Shown: positions 41,998-49,736 of the stretch, piece by piece | Position numbering within the stretch: the first letter of the stretch is position 1 | Layout of the letters: each line of letters starts with the position of its first letter | Source: JAMCRM01 sp035561075 | Lineage (GTDB): Bacteria; Acidobacteriota; Terriglobia; Bryobacterales; Bryobacteraceae | DNA length: 64,000 nt | Reading direction: 5' to 3' | Assembly (NCBI GenBank): GCA_035561075.1 | Contig: DATMYF010000110.1 | Span: 1 to 64,000 of the forward strand | Translations under genes and position numbers: made by a program | The notes under the pieces: model-generated | What the model was told of the DNA's origin: nothing | The model's database searches: none | The model's input: only the letters and a program-made list of their open reading frames with translations

Positions 41998-43275
41998 ATG
42001 CGCATTGATGTGGCATTCGGCAAGGCAGGCCTGAGCCTCGATCTCCCGGAAGGCTTCCGCTACCGCGTTCTCGAGGCACGCTCGGCCACACCGCTCGATA
42101 ACCAGGACGGCGCCCTCGCCGCGGCGCTAGACAGCCCCGTTAATTCCCCCGCCCTGGCGGAGCTCGCGCGCGGGAAGAAGAGCGCGGCAATATCGGTATG
42201 CGACATTACCCGTCCGGCGCCCAACCGCGTGGTGCTGCCGCATGTACTAGAACGCCTGGAGCACGCAGGCATAACGCGCGAGAACATCACGATTTTGATC
42301 GCCACCGGCCTGCACCGCCCTGCCACGGACGCCGAAATCCGGCACATCTGCGGCGACTCCATTGCCGCTGGCTACCGTGTGGTCAACCACCACGCCCGCG
42401 AACGGAATGAGCACCGGCATCTGGGCACGACAGCTTCCGGCACCCCGGTCTGGATCGACGAGCGCTTCGTCGCGGCCGATCTCCGGATCACCCTGGGCTT
42501 CATCGAGCCGCATCTGATGTTGGGATACTCTGGCGGACGAAAGCTGATTGCCCCCGGACTCGCGGCCCAGGAGACTATCAAGGTACTGCACAGCCCACGC
42601 TTCATGCGGCAGCCGCTGGCAACCGAGGGCTCCATCGACAACAACCCGCTGCATCGCGAACTGCTCGAAATAGCCCGAATGGCGCGGCACGACTTCATCG
42701 TGGATGTGGCCCTGGCGCGTAACAGGGGAATCGCCGCGGTCTTCGCCGGCCATCCCGAGCAGGCCCATTGCCAAGGCGTGGAGTTCGTCTCCCGGGTGAT
42801 GCTTGAAACCATTCCCGAATCCGTAGATGCGGTCCTCACCACTTCCGCGGGGTATCCGCTCGACCTGACCTTCTACCAGACCGTCAAGGGCATCACCGCC
42901 GCTGCCCATATCGTGAAACCGGGCGGCCGTATCCTTCTGATGGCCGCCTGCGAGGAGGGCGCTGGAGGACCGGAGTTCTGCCGCATGCTGCAGCAACACC
43001 CCTCCGACCGCGCCTTCATGGACAAGATCGCCGGCGCCGAGGTCGAGGTGGACCAGTGGCAGCTCGAAAAACTCGCGTTGGTCACGGCGAAAGCGAACGT
43101 ACTCTACTACGTTCCCGGCGTTGAGCCGGAGCTACGCCGCAACCTGTGGGGCAAATCCTACGCCACCCCCGCCGAGGCAGTTGAGGGTCTGCTGGCCGGG
43201 CTGCCGCCGGGCGCCTCGGTGGCGGTGATCCCCGAAGGTCCGTACGTTCTGGCGCGCGCGGCGGGCAAGGGGTGA
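41998..43275 (+). CDS. larA: Lactate racemase-like nickel-pincer family protein (LarA-like)
   Basis: 425 aa. Catalytic and cofactor residues fall close to L. plantarum LarA: His106 (TGLHRPA), His172 (EPHLMLG), Lys182 (GGRKLIAPG) and His198 (VLHSP), against 108/174/184/200. The family racemises or epimerises 2-hydroxy acids using a pyridinium-dithiocarboxylate mononucleotide nickel pincer. The cofactor genes larB, larC and larE are not in the window. ATG 41998 is chosen over earlier in-frame codons by family fit and by TACCTT at 6 nt upstream. The true substrate of LarA homologues varies, so lactate is only the type reaction. Confidence 0.87.
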   Translation: MRIDVAFGKAGLSLDLPEGFRYRVLEARSATPLDNQDGALAAALDSPVNSPALAELARGKKSAAISVCDITRPAPNRVVLPHVLERLEHAGITRENITILIATGLHRPATDAEIRHICGDSIAAGYRVVNHHARERNEHRHLGTTASGTPVWIDERFVAADLRITLGFIEPHLMLGYSGGRKLIAPGLAAQETIKVLHSPRFMRQPLATEGSIDNNPLHRELLEIARMARHDFIVDVALARNRGIAAVFAGHPEQAHCQGVEFVSRVMLETIPESVDAVLTTSAGYPLDLTFYQTVKGITAAAHIVKPGGRILLMAACEEGAGGPEFCRMLQQHPSDRAFMDKIAGAEVEVDQWQLEKLALVTAKANVLYYVPGVEPELRRNLWGKSYATPAEAVEGLLAGLPPGASVAVIPEGPYVLARAAGKG

Positions 43276-43291
43276 AGCCCCGTACGCACGC

Positions 43292-43308
43292 TACCACATG
43301 GTGTGGTA
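43292..43308. repeat. Perfect inverted repeat between larA-like gene and pcm
   Basis: TACCACA, three bases TGG, then TGTGGTA. It lies 16 nt after the larA stop and lacks a T-tract, so it is a weak candidate terminator or an operator. The remaining intergenic bases to 43390 show nothing else. Confidence 0.4.
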
Positions 43309-43390
43309 CAGGACCGGACATCCGCGCAAGGTGGGCCCGCCCGGCTTAATCGAGCTTTCGGGCAACTCGCAATAGCAGTACCATGCGGCC

Positions 43391-44068
43391 ATGGGCCTGT
43401 GGATTGCGATTGCCCTGCTCAGGCTGCTGGCGGCGGACCCCTTCACCGCCGAGCGCGAGCGCATGGTACGGGACCAGATCGAGGACCGCGGCATCCATGA
43501 CGCGGCGGTACTGCGTGCCATGCGTACCGTCCCGCGCCACCTCTTCGTCCCCGAGAACGGGCGTCGGCTGGCATACGCCGACCACCCGCTTTCGATCGGC
43601 CACGGAGCCACCATCTCGCAGCCGTTCGTGGTGGCCTGGATGACGGAACTGCTGGAGCCCTCAAAGGCGCACAAGGTGCTCGAAATCGGAACCGGTTCGG
43701 GCTACCAGGCGGCCGTGCTCTCGGGGTTGGTGAACCACGTCTACACTATCGAGATCGTTCCGGAGCTGGCCGCGTCCGCCCGCCAGACACTTCAAAAGCT
43801 GGGTTACGGGAACGTGACCGTGCGGGAGGGTGACGGCTACAAAGGGTGGCCGGAGGAGGCGCCCTTCGACCGCATTATCCTGACCGCCGCGCCCCGCGAG
43901 GTTCCCAAGGCGCTCGTAGAACAGCTCGCCAAGGGCGGCAGACTGGTAGCGCCCGTCGGCAGCGGACCCTGGGGCCAGGAGTTGACTGTCATGCATAAGC
44001 AGCCGGACGGCTCCATCCGGCAGCGGTCAATGGGCGGGGTGGCATTCGTCCCGATGGTGCCGAAATGA
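43391..44068 (+). CDS. pcm: Protein-L-isoaspartate O-methyltransferase
   Basis: 225-aa SAM-dependent methyltransferase that begins repair of isoaspartyl residues in aged proteins. Motif I is VLEIGTGSGYQAAVL. The family blocks MVRDQIEDRGIHD, VPRHLFVP and DHPLSIGHGATISQP are clear, and VREGDGYKGWPEEAPFDRI and LKGGGRLVAPVG-type regions follow. The N-terminal 12 residues are hydrophobic and could be a weak signal or membrane anchor. TACCAT lies 6 nt before the ATG. The stop overlaps the udgX start as ATGA. Confidence 0.94.
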   Translation: MGLWIAIALLRLLAADPFTAERERMVRDQIEDRGIHDAAVLRAMRTVPRHLFVPENGRRLAYADHPLSIGHGATISQPFVVAWMTELLEPSKAHKVLEIGTGSGYQAAVLSGLVNHVYTIEIVPELAASARQTLQKLGYGNVTVREGDGYKGWPEEAPFDRIILTAAPREVPKALVEQLAKGGRLVAPVGSGPWGQELTVMHKQPDGSIRQRSMGGVAFVPMVPK

Positions 44069-44796
44069 ACGTCACCACGGCGGCGCCACTGGTTCCGGAG
44101 AAGCGCGACCCCGAATCGCTACGCCACGCCGCAGCGGGATGCAAGGCCTGCGACCTGTGGCAGCGCGGCACCCAGACTGTCTTCGGGGATGGCGCCCGCA
44201 CGGCATCTATCGTCTTCGTCGGGGAGCAGCCCGGGAACGACGAAGACCTGGCCGGCAAACCCTTCGTGGGGCCCGCCGGCAAGCTGCTGGATAAGGCACT
44301 TGAAGAGGCGGGTATCGCCCGCGAACAGGCCTGGGTGACCAACGTGGTGAAGCACTTCAAGTGGGAACCCAGGGGCAAGCGCCGTATCCATGCCAAGCCC
44401 AACGCGGCGGAGATCACCGCCTGCCTGCCCTGGCTCAATGCGGAAATCGAGATGCTGAAGCCGCGGGCCATCGTCTGCCTGGGCGCCACCGCGGCTCAGG
44501 CGCTGCTCGGAAAGCAGTTCCGGGTGACGAAGGACCGCGGCCGGTTTGTGGAATCGCCGTTGGCGGATTACGTAATGGCCACCGTGCATCCGTCGTCGAT
44601 CCTGCGGGCGCCGGATTCGGAGACGCGCCGCGCCGAAACGGCCCGCTTTGTCGAGGACCTCAGGCACGTGGCGCAGGCGCTTGGACAAGCAGGGGCTTCG
44701 GCTGGACCTCCGCACCCCCCAGGAACGCCCGCCAGCGAGCCTCTTCACCCTCGGCGTCGAACTCCTCGCGCCAGAACTTCAGGAAATCCGCCGTAA
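44065..44796 (+). CDS. udgX: UdgX-type uracil-DNA glycosylase
   Basis: 243 aa. Family-4-like UDG fold with GEQPG (53-57), AGKLL, TNVVKHFKW and C-terminal HPSSILR. The loop KRRIH at 105-109 is the hallmark of UdgX, where His109 forms a covalent bond to the deoxyribose after uracil excision; here it is also residue 109. Cys26, Cys29, Cys120 and Cys138 are candidates for the 4Fe-4S cluster. It is coupled by ATGA to pcm. The domain ends near 210; the last 33 residues are Pro/Arg-rich and are read antisense to the convergent CHAD gene, so the natural stop may have been lost. Confidence 0.92.
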   Translation: MNVTTAAPLVPEKRDPESLRHAAAGCKACDLWQRGTQTVFGDGARTASIVFVGEQPGNDEDLAGKPFVGPAGKLLDKALEEAGIAREQAWVTNVVKHFKWEPRGKRRIHAKPNAAEITACLPWLNAEIEMLKPRAIVCLGATAAQALLGKQFRVTKDRGRFVESPLADYVMATVHPSSILRAPDSETRRAETARFVEDLRHVAQALGQAGASAGPPHPPGTPASEPLHPRRRTPRARTSGNPP

Positions 44797-45157
44797 GGGC
44801 CGCCTGACGATCGTCGAGGAAGCGGTCCACGCGACGGTGTTGGGGCGAGGTCGGCGCCATAAGCCCATCAAGGCGCGTGCGTGCGGCGGCGCAGTCGTTG
44901 ATGTCGCCGAGAGAGGTCTGCACTTTGCGCAGCGCCCCAAGGTAGTCTTCCAGGCTTTCGCCGTACACCGGCCGGAACATCTCGAGCGTATAGCGGAACC
45001 GCTTCGTTTTCATTCGGAAGGCGTGCAACTCCGGAGCCGCGGGCTGGCCTGCCGCGAGTTCGCGACCTTCCGCGAAATACGCCTCCGCTAAACCCGGCAG
45101 CCGCTGCCGCGCGTTGTCCTCGGCCGATGCCGCCTCGTCCCACAACTTCTTGCTCAT
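44660..45157 (-). CDS. CHAD domain, C-terminal half, as a separate protein
   Basis: 165 aa. HAFRMKTKRFRYTLEMF (His45, Arg48, Lys52, Arg53, Arg55) and LRKVQTSLGDINDC are the conserved basic and acidic blocks of the second helical bundle of a CHAD domain, a fold that binds polyphosphate through its basic faces. It starts at ATG 45157, one base after the stop of the gene encoding the first half, with GGAG about 8 nt upstream. It follows a Ppx/GppA-type gene. Its 3' end overlaps udgX tail-to-tail by 137 nt. The split is either a true two-chain CHAD or an old frameshift. Confidence 0.8.
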   Translation of the reverse strand: MSKKLWDEAASAEDNARQRLPGLAEAYFAEGRELAAGQPAAPELHAFRMKTKRFRYTLEMFRPVYGESLEDYLGALRKVQTSLGDINDCAAARTRLDGLMAPTSPQHRRVDRFLDDRQAALTADFLKFWREEFDAEGEEARWRAFLGGAEVQPKPLLVQAPAPRA

Positions 45158-45158
45158 C

Positions 45159-45587
45159 TCAAAGCTCCAGTTGTACGCGCCACTTTTCCGAAAAACCGCG
45201 CGAGTGCCAACGCTGTATGGCGGCTACCAGATCCGTCTCGACGCGAGTCCGCTCGCTCGCGAGCATTCGCGCTACGGTATATCTCTCCGGCACCCCGGCT
45301 TTAGACAGCAACTCGAGTGCGATATCGCGGTCGCGAATCTCGGCCGCCAGGTCCATGACCTTGCGCAACCGCTTCCGCACGCGCCGCCGCTTCCCCGCTG
45401 GAAAAAACTGCCCGAAGATTCGCAGGCACTGGCCGAAGCGTCGGATGGAGACCCGCAGGTCGTGGATGGCGTCCGGATTTGGCTCGCCCGAGGCCCGTTC
45501 CACCTCCTCGGCGAGCTTCCCGAGCCGCGTACGCGCCTGCTCCCGGGCATACTCTTCCATGTCAGCCACACGTTTCTTCGCAGTCAT
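45159..45587 (-). CDS. CHAD domain, N-terminal half, as a separate protein
   Basis: 142 aa from ATG 45587. HDLRVSIRRFGQCLRIF (His42, Arg45, Arg49, Arg50) and the downstream KVMDLAAEIRDRDIAL are the first-bundle signature of CHAD domains, where basic residues bind polyphosphate. The ATG shares its A with the TAA of the preceding Ppx/GppA gene (TAATG), so the two are coupled. A normal CHAD protein of about 300 aa equals this gene plus the next. No CYTH domain is attached. An upstream extension of the frame overlaps the phosphatase gene and is not credible. Confidence 0.82.
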   Translation of the reverse strand: MTAKKRVADMEEYAREQARTRLGKLAEEVERASGEPNPDAIHDLRVSIRRFGQCLRIFGQFFPAGKRRRVRKRLRKVMDLAAEIRDRDIALELLSKAGVPERYTVARMLASERTRVETDLVAAIQRWHSRGFSEKWRVQLEL

Positions 45588-47119
45588 TAAGCCCGTCCTT
45601 TCTCGAGAACAATGGGTGTCCCGTAGACCTGATGGAAGACCTCCCCGGCGCGTTCGGCCGCCCACTGCTCCAGGTCAATATCGTCCGCCGAGGCCAGCCG
45701 CATCACCACCTGGCCGTTGCGCACCTGACACTCCACCCCCCGGATGCGCTGTTCGTGACCCCGGTCCAGATTGTCCGCCAGCCGCAGCAGTGGGGCCAGC
45801 AGCAACAGAACGCGCCGCTCCTCGGGCGAGAGGCTCTGGAAATTTGGATGCGCCGCCGACGGCATCGCCTTCCGGTGGTAGCGGCACAGGTTGGCGATCA
45901 GTTCGCGCTCGCGGGCCGTGAATCCCGACAGATCCGAATTCGCCACCAGATAGTAGGAGTGCTTGTGATGGCCCGCGTCGTTGACGTAGTGCCCTATATC
46001 GTGGAGGAACGCGGAGGCCTGCAAGAGCTTCCCGTAGCCGGGGGCGAGCCCGTGCAGTGGGTGCAGCGAGTCGAAGAGGCTGTGAGCCAGTTCCGCAACT
46101 TTTCGGGCGTGGGCCAAAGCAACACCGTACTTGCGCGCGAGGTTCTCCACTTCCTTGCGCTGCTCGGGACTCAATCCGGAAAGCTCTCCACCCACTCCGC
46201 GCGCGGCAAGATCCGCGATGATACCGTCCCGCACACCGGCTACCGAGAAGTACACCGACGGCAGCCCGAAAGCTTCGAGCACCGACAGCAGCACCGCAGT
46301 GCCCGCCACGATGATCTCCGCCCGGCTGGGGCCGATGCCCGTCACCTTGCGCCGCTCCGCCAGTGGCATGGTCCCCAGTTTCTCGTAGAGCTTGCGAATC
46401 TGCGCCGTGGAGGCACGATGACGGTCGGCCTCGTCGCGCCGCGTCCGCGGGATGCGATTGACCGCACACACCACTGCCGCCGCGGTTGCCGAAGTGCCGA
46501 TGGCGCGGTCCCACGACGCGACCCCGAACCGCGCCGGCACGCCCGCCAGCCTTTCGGCGATGTACCCGCGCATACGGTGAAGCTGCTGCGGAGCGGGCGG
46601 ATCGGAATCGAGAAACAGTGTACGCAGCCGCACGGCACCTAACTGTTTGGAGATGGCGTCCCGCATCCGGCAGTCGTCGGCCGCCACCAGTTCCGCGCTG
46701 CCGCCGCCAATGTCGGTGATCAGGACGCGCTTGCCCGGTTGTGGCCAACGGCTTTGGACGCCCAGGTGGATGAGCCGCGCCTCTTCCCGCCCGGGGATAA
46801 TCTCCACCGGGGCGCCCAGTGCTCGGGAGGCGCGTTCGAGAAACACGTCCTGGTTGCGGGTATCCCGCACGGCCGCGGTAGCCACGGCCCGCACCGCCAC
46901 TACATCCAGGCGCTTGTATTCTTCCGCCATGCGCGCCAGAACCTCGCACGCGAGCGAAATGGCGTCATCACTCAGCACGCCCGTACGGAAGACGCTGTCG
47001 CCCAGGCGCGTCACCTGCCGGTCCTGCGCCAGGATGCGCGCCGGCGTGCCTGGAGAGGTCTCCGCGGCCATCATGCGAATCGAGTTGCTACCAATGTCGA
47101 TGGCGGCATATCGCGGCAT
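45587..47119 (-). CDS. Ppx/GppA-family exopolyphosphatase / pppGpp phosphatase
   Basis: 510 aa. The actin-like ATPase-fold core starts YAAIDIGSNSIRMMA and contains DIGGGSAELV (phosphate-binding loop) and IGTSATAAAV. The C-terminal half carries an HD-type helical domain with FLHDIGHYVNDAGHHKHSYY. It hydrolyses terminal phosphate from polyphosphate or pppGpp; sequence alone does not separate the two. ATG 47119 is chosen by family N-terminus; the open frame extends far upstream only as a shadow of sixA. It is followed without a gap by a two-gene CHAD protein that should bind polyphosphate, which favours polyphosphate as substrate (inference). Confidence 0.92.
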   Translation of the reverse strand: MPRYAAIDIGSNSIRMMAAETSPGTPARILAQDRQVTRLGDSVFRTGVLSDDAISLACEVLARMAEEYKRLDVVAVRAVATAAVRDTRNQDVFLERASRALGAPVEIIPGREEARLIHLGVQSRWPQPGKRVLITDIGGGSAELVAADDCRMRDAISKQLGAVRLRTLFLDSDPPAPQQLHRMRGYIAERLAGVPARFGVASWDRAIGTSATAAAVVCAVNRIPRTRRDEADRHRASTAQIRKLYEKLGTMPLAERRKVTGIGPSRAEIIVAGTAVLLSVLEAFGLPSVYFSVAGVRDGIIADLAARGVGGELSGLSPEQRKEVENLARKYGVALAHARKVAELAHSLFDSLHPLHGLAPGYGKLLQASAFLHDIGHYVNDAGHHKHSYYLVANSDLSGFTARERELIANLCRYHRKAMPSAAHPNFQSLSPEERRVLLLLAPLLRLADNLDRGHEQRIRGVECQVRNGQVVMRLASADDIDLEQWAAERAGEVFHQVYGTPIVLEKGRA

Positions 47120-47131
47120 ATCCGTCACCCA

Positions 47132-47138
47132 TATAATA
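47132..47138. promoter_or_regulatory. Overlapping divergent -10 boxes between ppx/gppA and sixA
   Basis: TATAAT on the plus strand (47132-47137) overlaps TATTAT on the minus strand (47138-47133). One would serve sixA, with GGAGG at 47167-47171 before its ATG, the other the phosphatase gene, with 13 nt to its ATG. Polymerase binding to one would exclude the other. Confidence 0.5.
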
Positions 47139-47179
47139 GTCACACCGGGCCACGGTCCGTCTTCTCGGAGGAAAACTGC

Positions 47180-47659
47180 ATGCGCATTTACGTCCTGCGG
47201 CACGGCATCGCCGAACCACGCCAGTCCGGTAAACCCGATGCCGCACGCAAGCTTACGCCCGACGGCAAAGACAAGCTCACCCGCGTACTCGGCCGCGCGG
47301 TCCAGGCCGGCGTCAAGCCGTCCGCGATTCTTTCGAGCCCCCTCGCCCGCGCCATCCAAACCGCTGAAATAGCGGCTCAGACGCTCGATTACGAAGGGCG
47401 TATTGTGCGCACCGAAGCCCTCGACCCGGCCTCGACGCCCGAGCAACTCTGGGATGAGATCCGCACCCGCAACAACGAGAAGCAGTTGCTGGTCGCCGGC
47501 CACGAGCCGCATCTCAGCGCGTCCGTTGCGTACCTGCTGGGCGTACCGGGTCTGGCGCTCGACCTGAAGAAGGGCGCGCTCGTGCGCATCGACATGGACG
47601 GTTTCGACGGTGAGCCGAAGGGCGTCCTGAAGTGGATTCTCACGCCCGCGTTGGCGTAA
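47180..47659 (+). CDS. sixA: Phosphohistidine phosphatase SixA-like
   Basis: 159-aa histidine phosphatase. LRHGIAEP (Arg7, His8) starts the protein, SSPLARAIQTAE contains the second Arg, and VAGHEPHLSA holds the second catalytic His. It removes phosphate from phosphohistidine, as on HPt domains or the nitrogen PTS. ATG 47180 has GGAGG at 47167-47171. It diverges from the polyphosphatase gene and precedes the alpha/beta hydrolase gene by 20 nt, which has its own -10-like box. The long upstream reading frame is not coding. Confidence 0.9.
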   Translation: MRIYVLRHGIAEPRQSGKPDAARKLTPDGKDKLTRVLGRAVQAGVKPSAILSSPLARAIQTAEIAAQTLDYEGRIVRTEALDPASTPEQLWDEIRTRNNEKQLLVAGHEPHLSASVAYLLGVPGLALDLKKGALVRIDMDGFDGEPKGVLKWILTPALA

Positions 47660-47666
47660 GGGCTCG

Positions 47667-47672
47667 TACAAT
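47667..47672 (+). promoter_or_regulatory. -10-like box abutting the hydrolase gene at 47680
   Basis: TACAAT with 7 nt before the ATG at 47680. Only a weak AGGG lies between, too close to be a good ribosome-binding site. Confidence 0.5.
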
Positions 47673-47679
47673 AAGGGAC

Positions 47680-49035
47680 ATGACTGTTCGCTTGCCGGCT
47701 CTCCTTCTGCTGGCCCTGGCCCCCTTATTTCCGCAAACCCCGGATTTCGAGGGGCGCTGGCTGGGCACCCTGGACGCCGGACCGAACAAGCTGCGAATCG
47801 CACTGCGGCTCGCCAGAACCCCCGGCGGCGGCTTCTCCTGTATCATGAACAGCCTCGACCAGAACCCCGCGGACATCCTGGCCTCGAAGGTCACGGTGAA
47901 CGGCAGGACGATCGTCACGGAATTCCCGCAGATTGGCGGCTCCATCGAGGTGGCTCTACGGGACGACGCGAAGCAGCTCGCGGGAAACCTGCGGCAGGCG
48001 GGGGTGGCGCTCCCCATCGTTTTCGAACGGACCGAAAGCGCCATCGAAAGCAGCCGGCCCCAGGAACCGCGCAAGCCGTACCCATACGACGAACGAGAGG
48101 TCAACTTCGAGTACTCGGGGGTCAAGTTGGCCGCCACCCTTACGCTGCCGCGCACGAAGGGGCCGCATCCGGCCGTCCTGCTGCTTACCGGCTCGGGCGC
48201 GCAGGATCGGAACGAAAGCGCCATGGGCCACCGGCCGTTCCTGGTCCTGGCCGATTTCCTTACGCGCCGCGGGATCGCCGTGCTGCGCGCCGACGACCGG
48301 GGTGTGGGCGGGTCCACCGGCAATCTCAGCGCCGCCAGCCTGGAGGACCTGGCTTCCGACGCACTCGCCGGCGTCGCCTGGCTCAAGGCAAGGCCCGAGA
48401 TCGACCCCGCGCGCGTCGGCCTGATCGGCCACAGCGAAGGCGGCGTCGTGGCGGCGCTTGCTGCCGGCCGTTCGCGCGATGTCTCGTTCGTCGTCCTGAT
48501 GGCCGGCACAGGGCTCCCTGGAGATCAGGTGGTTCTCAGCCAGGTCGAAAGGCTGTCGAAGGCCGGCGGCGTGCCTCCGGAGATGGTTGCTCAATCCCTG
48601 GCCATTCAACGCAAGCTCTTCGATATCCTCAAACACGAACCGGATAACGCGATCGCCCTCGAGAAGATGGGCGCCGCGCTGCCGGAAGCGGCACGAAAGA
48701 TGAAGCAGGTGGAACTGAAAATGATGACGTCAGTCTCCTATCGCTCCTTCATCGGCACCGATCCCGCCGCCGCCCTGGTAAAAGTGAAATCGCCGGTGCT
48801 TGCCCTCGCCGGGGAACTCGACACACAGGTGCCGCCGGATGAGAACCTGCCCGCCATTGCGGCGGCCCTGAAACGCAACCGCCGCGCCAACACCCTGAGA
48901 CTGCCCGGCCTGAACCACCTGTTCCAGAAGGCCAAAACGGGATCAATCAGCGAATACCGGCACATTGAGGAGACCATCAACCCCGCCGCGCTCGACGCCG
49001 TCGGGGAGTGGATCGCCAAACAGACCGCGAGATAG
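47680..49035 (+). CDS. Secreted alpha/beta hydrolase (serine aminopeptidase S33-like)
   Basis: 451 aa with a signal peptide (about 1-20). Residues 22-120 form a beta-rich N-terminal domain (FEGRWLGTLDAGPNKLRIAL). Residues 135-451 are an alpha/beta hydrolase: nucleophile Ser252 in GHSEGG, acid probably Asp in GELDTQVPP, and His in GLNHLFQ. LLTGSGAQDRNES is the oxyanion region. It probably hydrolyses esters or peptides outside the cytoplasm. The same two-domain arrangement is common in Acidobacteriota, without known substrates. It is followed at 5 nt by nth. Confidence 0.85.
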   Translation: MTVRLPALLLLALAPLFPQTPDFEGRWLGTLDAGPNKLRIALRLARTPGGGFSCIMNSLDQNPADILASKVTVNGRTIVTEFPQIGGSIEVALRDDAKQLAGNLRQAGVALPIVFERTESAIESSRPQEPRKPYPYDEREVNFEYSGVKLAATLTLPRTKGPHPAVLLLTGSGAQDRNESAMGHRPFLVLADFLTRRGIAVLRADDRGVGGSTGNLSAASLEDLASDALAGVAWLKARPEIDPARVGLIGHSEGGVVAALAAGRSRDVSFVVLMAGTGLPGDQVVLSQVERLSKAGGVPPEMVAQSLAIQRKLFDILKHEPDNAIALEKMGAALPEAARKMKQVELKMMTSVSYRSFIGTDPAAALVKVKSPVLALAGELDTQVPPDENLPAIAAALKRNRRANTLRLPGLNHLFQKAKTGSISEYRHIEETINPAALDAVGEWIAKQTAR

Positions 49036-49040
49036 CCACC

Positions 49041-49736
49041 ATGCCCATCAAGCCTTCCGACGTGAAGAAGCCCAGGACCGCGGCCGACCGCCGCACACGC
49101 ATCGACGAGATTCTGCGCCGCCTCGACCAGATGTACCCTGGGGCCACTTGCGCGCTCGTCCACCGCAACCCCTGGGAACTGCTCGTAGCCACCATCCTTT
49201 CCGCGCAGTGCACCGACAAGCGCGTCAACGAGGTGACACCCGGGCTGTTCACGAAATACCCCACTCCCCGGGATTTCGCCTCGGTCCGCCCCGAAGTGCT
49301 GGCCGAGGATATCCGTAGCACCGGCTTCTTCAACAACAAGGCGAAATCCGTGGTTGGGGCGGCAAAGAAAGTCGTGGCGGAGTTCGGCGGTAAGGTACCC
49401 CGCACAATGGAAGAAATGCTCACCATCCCCGGCGCCGCGCGCAAGACCGCTAACGTGGTGCTCGGCACGGCGTATGGGATCGCTTCCGGAGTGGTGGTGG
49501 ACACGCACGTGCAGCGCGTCTCCCAGCGCCTGGACCTGACCAAGCAGTCGGACCCGGTGAAGATCGAGCAGGACCTGATGAAGGTGATCCCGCAAGACCG
49601 CTGGATTCTCTTCTCCCATGAAGTAATCCTGCACGGACGGGAGCGTTGCCAGGCCCGCAAGCCGCGCTGCGCGGTCTGCGCGCTCGACCCGCTCTGCTAC
49701 GCCAAGGACAAGAACCTCACACCGGAGGCAGTATGA
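49041..49736 (+). CDS. nth: Endonuclease III (DNA glycosylase/AP lyase)
   Basis: 231 aa. The helix-hairpin-helix is MLTIPGAARKTANVVL with catalytic Lys135 (family LPGVGRKTAN; here PGAAR), and Asp154 in VVVDTHVQR. The 4Fe-4S cluster is formed by the Cys-x6-Cys-x2-Cys-x5-Cys run in CQARKPRCAVCALDPLC. It removes oxidised pyrimidines from DNA and nicks the strand. ATG 49041 follows the preceding stop by 5 nt. Its stop overlaps the start of the ceramidase gene as ATGA. The C-terminus is longer than in E. coli Nth by about 20 residues. Confidence 0.95.
   Translation: MPIKPSDVKKPRTAADRRTRIDEILRRLDQMYPGATCALVHRNPWELLVATILSAQCTDKRVNEVTPGLFTKYPTPRDFASVRPEVLAEDIRSTGFFNNKAKSVVGAAKKVVAEFGGKVPRTMEEMLTIPGAARKTANVVLGTAYGIASGVVVDTHVQRVSQRLDLTKQSDPVKIEQDLMKVIPQDRWILFSHEVILHGRERCQARKPRCAVCALDPLCYAKDKNLTPEAV

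Noticed and set aside
41660..42000. Replication origin near rpmH
   Set aside because: rpmH is often near oriC, but there are no DnaA boxes, no A+T-rich unwinding element and no dnaA or dnaN.
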